From Limnomonas spitsbergensis (lineage: Eukaryota; Chlorophyta; Chlorophyceae; Chlamydomonadales): a DNA stretch of 64,000 nt. Positions 54,350 to 64,000 of the stretch are shown here, piece by piece (position 1 is the stretch's first letter; every line of letters starts with the position of its first letter). The notes under the pieces are model-generated. The model had not been told where the DNA came from and did not search any database. It saw only the letters and a program-made list of their open reading frames with translations. The stretch is from NCBI GenBank assembly GCA_037349105.1, contig JAYJMM010000118.1:2913501-2977500 (forward strand). Reading direction: 5' to 3'. Made by a program: the position numbers and the translations under genes.

Positions 54350-57153
54350 AAAACAACTCACAGTTTTACAACCAGAACACAGCTTGGGTCTCAACTAACA
54401 CCAGGGTCCCCAGGGTTCCATCTTATCCCTGATAAGATCCCGAGCAGCTTGTACATAGAAATTCTTGATGAGCAATGAAGGATTTGTGTTCCGGGCAGTC
54501 AGGAGTGCTTACTGAATCCAAAAATATTGGACATCAACAGTGATAAATTTGTACATTTGACCTTTGCCAACCTATCTCATGAGTACCGTTGCGGTATGCG
54601 AGATGCCCATGTGTACCGATAACGGGTCAACACTATATGTGGCGTTATTTGACTTGCATTTGCCTGTCATTGAAAGCCCATTTTTTTTTGCTCTTTGATC
54701 CGGCCATTCTCGCCCAAGCCAATGAAAATCGCGATTACTCTCATTCGTTGTCTCCTTTCAGACCATGAAGACAATCCTCATGGCTGGTAGGGGCAGTTAA
54801 AAATACATGGTTAAGCTGCACGCATGCCTGATGCTTGTCAGGAGGCTCACAAGGGAGATGCCTGCAACCTGCACATGTGGTGGACTGGTGGTGTCAACAG
54901 GCCATCCTTCCTCCCAGGATCACGTTCAGCTTATGGATTGAAAGATCCTTATCAACTGAGCTCAGAGGTATAATGGCATTGACATTATCAGCTGAATATG
55001 GCATGTGTTGCCTGTCCCCGACACTGCCTTTTGTGGTCGACCGAATGCCCCTCGTCACGCGTCCCTGTCCATGATTCTGCCTAGGTCCATTTGTGCAGAC
55101 GCATCTACCTCCTACCCTTGCCTATGGTACCTCAGTCTCTACTTCTGCCATAGCCGCTGCTGTTGCTTCTATCACTACCTTCAGACCTCCACCGATCCAT
55201 CTCTTTCCCTGCCTTTGACGAAAACCATAAAACGCACCGGCCCTGCTTTAGCCTCTGCCTCTATCCCGGCTGCTGACCCCTTCACCTCTGCCTTTAACCT
55301 AGGTACTGATATTTATGTATCACTTTTCTTGATTTGGCTGTTGTGCATGAAATGCATTCGTTCCTAAGCGCAGAGGTAGCACTTAGCATGGCCTTGCTGG
55401 TGGATAGCCTGGCATGCGCAGCGTTGGGTGTGCAGCCCTTCTGCAGCGGCTGCACATGCAGCATGGCAGTACCAAAGCATGGTCTGCTGTTGCTTCAGGA
55501 TGCTCTGTGAAGCTGGGATGTGGACTGGCAGAGGAAGTGTACAGCCCGGCCAGGTTCTGACATATGGTGATATGGCTGTGTAAATGTGAGGTCATGTTGA
55601 CGATCATGGATGCTGCCCCCGCTTTTGCTATCCTTCCAAGTGTCTAGGAATCAATTGCGACCTGCCTTTGCAAATAAACTTAGCTGCTGCGGGGTAGCAT
55701 TTTCTGGGTAACATTGTGTGCTGATATCATACTGAAGAGGCAAGAGAAATCCGTCGGGGATAAGTCTGGAAGAATAGAGACCCGAAGCACAAATCCATCA
55801 TTTAAACAACTAGGAATCTACAACATTTAAGAACCCAATGAAAGAACGTTAAGGACGGCAATGCATGATTACACCCAATCAGGAAGAGTGCCCTGGCTCA
55901 ATACCACAAAAATGGTAGGTCGACTAGTCAATTTAACAAGGCCAGCCGGCAGCTATTGCAGTGACCAGCGTCTGCCCAGCAGAAAAAAGTCGCTGGCCTC
56001 AAGGCTTCTGCTTAGCAATGGTTGATGCCATGTAGCAGAAGCAGGTGCAAGTAAATGAAGAAAGTATAAATGATAGGCAAAGCGTTTATACTTAAGAAGG
56101 TGCGCATGGGGCGTGGAAAATAAGGCGTGAAACGTGAGGGACACATGAAAGGTGAAGGATTCATGAAAAGTGCACAAGACGTGAATCGTGGAATGGTGAA
56201 AAGGTAATACGGCATGCTGGCCATATGTTTGGGTGAGAGACAGGGACACAGCAAAATGTCTCAACTAGAAAAGCCACTTGAAAAAAGCCCTCTGTTATCA
56301 CTGACATTGAAAACAAGGCGCAGATATCACAGGCATGGAAAAAAGAACAAAAGCTATCACAGGGTGGAAAACAAGGCACTGCTGTCACAAATTGCAGGCT
56401 CGCATCTCCTGCAGGAGACATGATCATAAATGGACCACTGAAGCGCAGGAAAGTATCGCAGGGGGACATGGCAAATCTTGAAATAAGTTGCGTGTTAACA
56501 CGTCGGCACATCTGCCAACCGCAGTGCCTGGAACTTTGGCTGCTGGCAAGACATGGCAGACATTAATCTCAATACAAAATACGACGCCACTTATCAATAT
56601 ACCGTAGCCATCAACTTTCTGGACCACCGGGACAAATTACTTACCCTGGAAGAGCAGCAAAACAGCTTTCCAGGTCATAATTGCAAGCACAAGCACAACC
56701 CACGCAGCTAGCAAATGAATGATAAATCAACTCAGCCAATGCCAAGTACTTGGCCAGGCAAAGGTATGAAAATGATAAAACGAACCTGGTCTGAGAGTCT
56801 GCCTGGCTGTTGTTTCCAACCTAATTGCAGTCATCGCAGTATCTGATATATTGGCCGAGGCCGCGTCTCGCCACTTGAATCCGGGACGGTAATGAGGGGT
56901 GCACAAACTAGATATCAATGAACGCAATCTTTCAAAGCGAAGACGCGAGGTCGCTGAGTCGTGGTCCAGGCAAATGGTCCAGCGCAGTCTTCAGTGTGCA
57001 CATGACCCTCATGAGGGGACTGCTGGTCAGCCACCCCCACTGGGACAATGACGACCATGCACCCGAACCCTTCAGCCGCAAGCCAGGATGCAGGGATGGC
57101 CGTGTGCTGAACGAAGCGTAAAACAAGCCTGACGAGGTTGCTGATCCTGGCCA
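54350..57153. other. intergenic, no gene recognised
   Basis: This is the convergent region between the 3' ends of the giant gene (+) and the membrane-protein gene (-). I see no exon with splice context or domain resemblance; open frames are short. Between 56080 and 56420 the DNA is rich in short GTGAAA / GAAAA words without a clear unit. Confidence 0.35.
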
Positions 57154-60100
57154 CTAGCCGAAGCTGATCTCACTGCCCATACTGGACGCCATGCTGGATG
57201 CCATGGAGCCGGCATTGGATTGGCCTGCAACGTCATCGTGGCGGAAAACAGGCGTGGTCATCAATCCATCTCAGGTACAGTGGCAGGAATCATCCAACAG
57301 CTTGTGAGTGCCTGCAATAAGGTCAGGCTCACATCCAGCCTGGATGGAAAGAAGTCATCCCACTGGCCCCCCTGGAGGCTGAGGGGTAGACAGCGCGACT
57401 GAAGGAGTAGGCACCATCTACGTCACTGTTACCATCATGGGAACGTAAAAGTGCTGCAATTCCACTCATGCAAACAATCAGGACATCGGTAGTGTATCTA
57501 CTGGAATCAGGGAGAATGGAGCACCGACAGGGGCTGGGCTGTCCCTCTGGGGTCAGGAAGCATGATTTCTCACATGAGCTCTTACAGTCAAGGAGGGCTC
57601 TCAGCATGTCCAGCACTACCATGCCGTGCTCTTTATTCTAACTGCCCTCCTGAGAAGGAGCCAGGCATTGGCGCGTGCCGGGCATGCACAAAATGGAGGG
57701 TGAAAGCAACGAGGTCCATCTGAGGAGCGAGGCTGTCACTGATGGCGTGTAAGTTCAGATGACTCACCCGTGAACATCCCGCTGTCTCCGACAGTGTTGG
57801 CAACAGACTTCTTGACCATGGCGACCACATCGATTTCGTTGGGCAGCTGAAGATGGATGCAAACAAACCACCGTCAGAAACAACCCTTGGACAGATTATA
57901 AACGAGGGCTGCAGCTCAAATTGTTTTGGCATCTGACACAGGATCAGGCATATTGGTGTGCAAGTGTCTGGCACCTGTATGAGATTTGCCCACCACTACA
58001 TCTGCATGCATGGCTGGGATCAGAAACTGGATCACCGGCCATCATTCAAATAAATACCCTCCCTGACACAGGCTTCCAATCATGGTCTTTCATTTACTTG
58101 GATTCACCCTCCCACCCTCCAAATTCCGAGGGGCTGTCATGTTGAATGTGCTGCTAGTAGCATGTTATGTACTTCATGGTGAAGTCTGTACGACTCACAC
58201 CTAGTCGAGTAGCCCTGCCTAAACCCTAACAGGGATTGCGCTTGCCATCAAAGGCAACACAAGTTGACTTTCTGGCTGACGGTTCCAGTTGGTAACGACA
58301 CGGAAGGCCTTTGGCCCATATTGCACTTCTGTTTCCTCACCACGCTGACGCCCTTGCTACCCTTGCTACCCATCAGAGTGTTTGTTATTGCATGCCAACC
58401 TTACCTGACTGAGCAGGTATGCGATGCGCCTCCTGCTCTTGGACAGCTCATTGAGGTACGGCCTCAGCATCAGGAAGTAGAAGATGGCCATGAGCAGCAG
58501 CGAGAGAACCAGGCCCACCGTGTGGATGGTGATCACAGACCTGGGGGGGAGCACAGGCAAACAAGGCAGAAGTCAATGGGGGAGACAGGCGCGTGTATCA
58601 ATGGTCCTTGGGCTGATGGTGATAACAGACCTGGGCAGGAGCACAGGCAAACGAGGCAGGAGTGATTGGGGGGAGACATGCGCATGCACCAATGGTCCTT
58701 GGGCTGAAAAACATAGGTTTAATAAGTCATAGTGGACCCCCCTCTCCCCCACCCTCTTGCCGTAGGGTTTGGGGAGGAGAATTTGCATATTGGCATCTTG
58801 TAATTTCTAAGCAAGTCAGGCAGTGCAGCACTCCGAGTGGACATGTTTTGTGTGTTGCCGTGGCGGTTTGAAGACTCACATGTACACCGACTGGACGAAC
58901 TTGAAATAGACGTGGTTGAGCTGGGTCAGACCTGCAGCATGGGTGGGTGGGGCCATGCAGTGGAGGCAGAGCTACCCAAGCAAGCTAATACGCCTAGGTC
59001 AAGGACCCAACACCAGCAAGGGAAAAAAGCCGTCTGGAACCAGCAGAATGAACCCTGCGCCCCACTTGCTGAATTAGACGAGACCCATCAGCCTTCATTC
59101 TCGAAGATTTCCACCCTCCCCGCACCTCCGATGATGTCTGGCCGGATGTTCCACACTAGGTTGAACTCAGCGCTTTCCAGCGTCGGGTTGGACGCGTTCA
59201 TGTACAGCATGGACGTGACCTTGCCGATGTGAGCTTGGACGGCCATGTCCAGACCGTTCACCGTGTACTGCGGCGGGAGGAGGGCAGGAAGGCAGGCTCG
59301 AAGACATGTCAACAGGGGTATGAGTGGAAGCAGGGCAAGCGAGAATACAGGTTTGCAGTGGTCTGCGTGAGAGGCTAGGCAGGCAAGGTGTCTGGCTAGC
59401 AACAGGGGTTCCCTTCCCTTGTTACCTGATAAAGAGTCTCGTTCTCAGTGATGCATGATGAGACGTTCTCCCGCAAGCACTTCTTCGTCTGCAAAGCCAG
59501 GCAGGATGGGGGCATCCACAGCGATTCAGGTGGAAGCGTGAGTCAGCCAGGCACACAGGTAGGCAGGGAGCTTCAGGTGCCGCCAGGATCATGACGGAAG
59601 GGATCATGCGGATCCGGATCCATAGGAAAGGGAAGGCTATCATCCATGATGCACCCAATATGTGCATAGACAAGGAGTAGGAGGACGAAATGAGTGACCC
59701 CCTTCCCACTATATCGTGAAACAATCTTGGCAGACATATGTGGAAGGCAGACACACAGATAGCCTTCAGGAATACAGTTCAACAACTGTGCTTGGCTGCT
59801 GATGAGCAGGGCTCATGTTAGAAGTGGTTCAGATCACACGCGGTCACACGGCATGTTACAGGATGATACAGGACATGATCGCCGGCGCTGCATCAGGATG
59901 CCAGCAAATGGCTCGGATGTAACTCACGTTGTAAAGGATTTCAATGCCCTCGCTGCCAGCCTCTGTGATACCCTTCCTGACAGAGCTCTTTAAAGAACCG
60001 TTGACTGCAGGAGTCTGCACGACAGGGTGGACAGCAGGCAGCAACCAGGAGGTTAGTGAAGCGGATGCCAATGATGGAGCTCAGTCTTGATCAATGTTTG

Positions 60101-63100
60101 GATCTGTTAGGACATGGTGGGCCCGGGGTTGTTGTCCGTGGCCTGAGGGACGTCAGCAGGGTTGAGGGCTGAGAAATGGCGTCCATGTCACTACTAAATG
60201 CACTAATTGTGGACCGAGGGCAGCCCCCCCCGTATGGATTCCCCAGAGGTAGGTCAGTCATCAGTCCCACCATCAGTCATAAAAACAAACGTACTAGTAT
60301 GAGGGTTTAAATTGCAGCGCACATAGCTGCCATGGAGTCCTGCCCTGGGCAGCAGGGGTATTCAGCATTCCAGTTCAGGGTGAAGGGTGCCTCACCTTCT
60401 CTCCAAAGAGCATGCTGTTGTACTCCCTGGGGAACAAAAAGTTCTCGAGTATCTTGTTACGACGGCTGTCCTTGAGGATTTCATCGCTGGTCAACGTCAT
60501 GTCCTGATTGACAAATGTCGGGGGCAAGCAGCGGGGGCGATAAAGAAGAGAGAAGGGCCATGGCTATGTTGCCCTGAAGCCATGAGAATTTAGGGAGCAA
60601 TGCAGCTCATGGCTTCAGGCATCACTGGAGCTGTCCGCCCCATTGCCATTTAATGAAACGGATTACAGTAGGGGTCTGTTCATTGGGACTGCAACACCAG
60701 CGGAGCAATAACAGGCTCTGGGAAAAGCCATTGCACGGGTGGGTGCATGCACATGTGTTACAACACCATTTATGGATAGTTGTAGAGCTTAACGTCCTGC
60801 TTGGTGCAGCAGCGCTCTTGCTTACCATAACGAGCCCAAAGTTCCTGAAGTACTTCATGTGGACATTGTTCACGACGCTGAAGAGAGCGATGGATGAGTT
60901 GATCTGAGGTGGGCATCGATTTTTTTGATAGTGAAGGTCAATACACAATAATGTAGCTCGGTGTTTCTGCTACTGATGCTGTGCCAGGCAGCGTCTACGT
61001 GCCTATCTACCCCAAAGCCTTTCATGATCAACATACACGATACAAGGAAGAGCCATGCCCTCCTTGGGGCAGGGAAGGCTGAAGAAGACTGCGTGATTCA
61101 AGACACGGATTTACTGGAGGAAATCATGCTAAACCCATTACCCCACCCCCCTGTTTGCTCATACAACATCTGAGCGCTTTTTCTTTTCATCAGATGAGTG
61201 ATCGATGGCTGCTCAATCAGGCAGATGCTAGGGTAGAAGGAAATAACTAGTAGAAACAGTGCGGCATGGGCGGAGGCATCACCCACGCCATTAGCATCAT
61301 CATGACGGCTTGCTTTCATGGTTATGCATGACCGGCTGAGAGTCAGTTCCTGTCTCGGGGAAGCGTTGTAATCTGCGTCTGGTCTGCTGCACTATGCTGA
61401 GAGCCTAGGGAACATTTGCCAACTCAGGTCGCACCTCGCTCAGCTTGGCTTGACCAGCCGCATTGATGGCAATCATGATCAGACCCCAGCAGGCAAAGGG
61501 CAAACTCATCGCCAGCTGCGGCATGAGGAGACAAGGGAACACACCAATAAACGAGGGAGCAGAGGACAGAGCCTTCAGTGCATGCCTGAAGACAGAGTCC
61601 TCAGTCCTTAGCAAATTACAGCAGCGCTCAAATTCAGAAATGAGCAGCCGAAAGCAAGTCTCACCGCTGTCTTTGGTGAGGTGACCAGCGTCCTCCTTGG
61701 CGCATACACCCCGCCAACAGGAACAATGCGCGCCTTCCAGAAGGCCAGTGGACGCAGCGCCTGCAGCAGCTTCTCCCAGGGAGTCCCATGGCCGGCATCG
61801 CTGGTCATAGACGCACGGCGTCCGCTCACTTTGACCGTCGCGGCCGCGTCCTGTACGAACATAGGTTCAAGTTAGACCATGGTCCACACTCAGGTGTGGA
61901 GTGAGCTAGGGGCGGTAATGCCCACTATCAAAGCCTCTGGCACAAACGTACAGAAAAAAACACCAAGCATGGACTAGCATAAGGCAGTGGCAGCCTCCTG
62001 GGCAACACAGCATCAGGCAGGCAAATGGTCACGTGCATCAGGACACAGGCATGCACACCATAAAACCACCCAAAGAGGGATATGCAAGGGCAGAGCGGGG
62101 TGAGATTGCAGGGATTGGGGACTCAAACATTTGCACTGAGGAAAGTGAAATGAAGGATTGCAGGCAAAACGTGCTCAGCTGCACACCGGCCCCACACATA
62201 CCGTCTGCACATCTGCGATGACTGAGTCCATGTCGATCTTGCACATGCCTCGGATCACGGTGGTGGGCAGCAGGATGAAGGGACCAAATAGGTGGAACTG
62301 AGTCTTGGTCACCTGGGCAAGCAGGTGGGCAGATCGATGTCGGTTCAGTCAATGGTCGGTGGCCGAACAACGGACAAGCTTGTCAACTGAATCTACCACA
62401 GACAGGCCATGCATCATTTGTGCTGGATCTTGTACATGCCATAGCCGGTGTTCAATTTTGTGCATCTGACTCAGTTTGTCGCTGAGAAAGAGCGTCTCAG
62501 GCGTGCTGATTTGCCTAGCTCAGCCACTGCCTCACCTTGGAACTGATGGAAAAATATGATGGTCACCAGTATCCTGATTACGGTCTGTGTGCTACTGAAT
62601 TTATTGAACACTCAATGTGTCGCAGCTGATAATTTGAAGTTCCTCACAAAATCATGAACCCCACCAAAGTGATGAGTGCACTATAGGCTATAGCTGGATG
62701 CAGCAGAGGATCCCCAGGTCCCCCAGGTGCTACCCCCCCCCTTCCTGCGCCTGCCGCACCTTCGCGTTGATGAAGAAAATGAATATGGTGGCCAGGGTGC
62801 TGCACACCACCCCCTCCACGACCATGAGCACCAGCTGGATGTTGTTCACGTTGTTGGCCGTGATGATCACCTCCTGCAAAGATCAAGGGGTGGGGTGAGG
62901 GCGGGTGAAAGGCTGAGGGTTGAGGGTTCAGGGTGGATATGCTTGTCGGCGGTAGGGAGCCCCTTCTGCAGTCTTATAGAAACAAGGCGAAAGGGATTAC
63001 CCTGCCCAGCCTCTTCCCGTCTGAGGTGCAAAGCCAGAGGGAGCAGCAGGAGGCAGAGTCCCTAAAGGCAGAAGCCACATCCACATGAAGGCAAGTAATT

Positions 63101-63777
63101 TGAACCTGCATCTCCGACCATCGCAGGACCTACCCCCCCAATGATCTTAGGACGAGGCTGTACCAATTGAGCTCCTCTTGGCGTGTGGGTTCCCAGTGAC
63201 CAGGCTACCAGTAATTAACACTTGGGTGCATCAGAGCGCTGAGGGCAAGCCCATGACATCCGGATCACTCACCTCCACCACGAGATCCATCGTGGCAAAC
63301 ACAAAGTTGTAGATGCCAATCATGTTGGTCGTGATGTACAACACAAACGACCAGTCGCGCCACTCATTGGTGCCCGCGACTGTACTGTTGTGTGCGTGCG
63401 CATTTTGCCAGACGTTCTTAGCAGCGGCCTAGAGCAGTTGGGGGGTGGGGTGGGGTGGGGTGAAGCCAGGATGGTGGGCAGCCGGATGGATGGCCTGATG
63501 GCATAGCCCGAGTGTTTGACCTAGAAAAGAAGAAGGGATTGGGCGGACAACATAGATGTGAACTATTACATGCATAGATGGCTCCCCCATCCCGCCTCAC
63601 CAGATAGAGCCTTCCTGCATCCCACATGCTGTAATTCCTGAAGCTCAGCTTGGGGTTGACTCCGGCCTCCTGATCGTTAAAGATGCTGACGTTCAGGCTG
63701 GGCTCCTTCCAGATGACATCCAGGCCGGACACCTCAGACATCTTCATGACCGCAAAGTAGGAGTTGGTCATGTCGGC
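57154..63777 (-). CDS. Multipass membrane protein, TmcB-like family, 3' fifteen exons (5' end outside window)
   Basis: Exons on minus: 63777-63601, 63428-63273, 62873-62760, 62312-62202, 61850-61665, 61515-61435, 60903-60826, 60503-60396, 60014-59928, 59488-59426, 59267-59126, 58931-58880, 58540-58405, 57846-57768 and 57224-57154. Phases agree throughout, giving 546 residues to the TAG. Hydrophobic segments: WSFVLYITTNMIGIYNFVFA, VLMVVEGVVCSTLATIFIFF, LFGPFILLPTTVI, MSLPFACWGLIMIAI and TVGLVLSLLLMAIFYFLML. The last span is followed by SKSRRRIAYLLSQLPNEIDV, which resembles the RRxAxLLSQLPxEVDVE end I remember from TmcB-like and related membrane proteins expanded in Chlamydomonas relatives. A soluble loop between spans has Asn-rich glycosylation-like sites (NGS, NVS, NET, NAS). 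The missing N-terminal part would carry further spans or a PAS-type sensor. Family call moderate; gene structure strong. Confidence 0.72.
63089..63184 (-). repeat. tRNA-like / SINE-like sequence in an intron
   Basis: On the minus strand, GAGCTCAATTGGTA (A-box-like, near 63164-63177) is followed 54 nt later by GGTTCAAATT (B-box-like). A CTAAGAT loop, as in a Leu(AAG) anticodon, and a long variable-arm-like stretch lie between them. The anticodon and T stems do not pair well, so it is likely a degraded tRNA-derived element in the intron between exons ending at 63273 and beginning at 62873. Confidence 0.35.
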
Positions 63778-64000
63778 CTGCGTTTTGAAGTTCCGGTGGC
63801 ATTAGAGGCGGGAGAAAACAAATGGGTAAACAGGAGCATGTCATGAGCACGGAGGATGAGGTGGACATGGTTTATCATAATGCAGAAAAGCAATATGACA
63901 GAAGGGTTTGACAGAAGGGTGTTTCTGGGTTCAGGGTTTGAGATTTAGGAGTAAAAGACCCAGATGGAAAACCGGACACAAGGGTAAAGGGTTCAGGGTG
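63778..64000. other. intron of the membrane-protein gene
   Basis: No exon is visible upstream of the first seen acceptor. The stretch has several GGGTTCAGGG / GGGTTTGAG words resembling degenerate telomere-type repeats, as do several other introns in the window. Confidence 0.4.

Noticed and set aside
1..64000. CRISPR arrays, operons, Shine-Dalgarno sites, prophage
   Set aside because: Spliced exons throughout show eukaryotic nuclear DNA; no regularly spaced direct repeats of CRISPR type.

Overview
The window is nuclear DNA from a green alga, most likely a chlamydomonadalean/volvocine chlorophyte. The reasons are very intron-rich genes with GT-AG splice sites, GC-rich exons full of Ala/Gly/Gln homopolymers and CAG runs, a chlorophyte-type TGTAA polyadenylation signal, a multipass membrane protein resembling the algal TmcB-like family, and a non-LTR retrotransposon with many 5'-truncated copies. 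All exon structures were worked out by eye from splice sites, reading frame and phase. No alignment or database search was run.

Layout. 0-5.2 kb: a 5'-truncated, mutated non-LTR retrotransposon on + (886-5139) with a perfect 15-bp target-site duplication. A 1.4-kb palindromic element carrying tRNA-like segments sits inside its 3' UTR. 5.2-18.1 kb: gene-poor, with retrotransposon tails and fragments (about 7.5, 11.6-12.3, 12.95-13.4 and 15.0 kb), short hairpins and GC-rich repeats. On the minus strand there are three dispersed copies of a small single-membrane-span gene (about 6.7, 9.6-10.05 and 17.8-18.1 kb). 18.6-22.1 kb (minus): a complete seven-exon WD40 gene of the WDR83/MORG1 type. 23.6-54.3 kb (+): one very large gene of about 52 exons, encoding roughly 4,420 residues. 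It has coiled coils, low-complexity linkers, about twenty short acidic/aromatic motifs, and a C-terminal domain like DUF4378 (plant TRM and animal CEP350-type microtubule/centrosome proteins). A second palindromic element lies in intron 49. 54.4-57.1 kb: no gene recognised. 57.15-63.8 kb (minus): fifteen 3' exons of a multipass membrane gene of TmcB-like type, whose 5' end is outside the window.

The WD40 gene and the giant gene diverge from a shared 1.4-kb intergenic region. If the giant protein is a centriole/basal-body scaffold, as its C-terminus suggests, it would fit a flagellate alga. The most unusual items are that gene with its motif array, the small membrane-protein family, and the palindromic elements, one of which would be transcribed as a long intronic hairpin.
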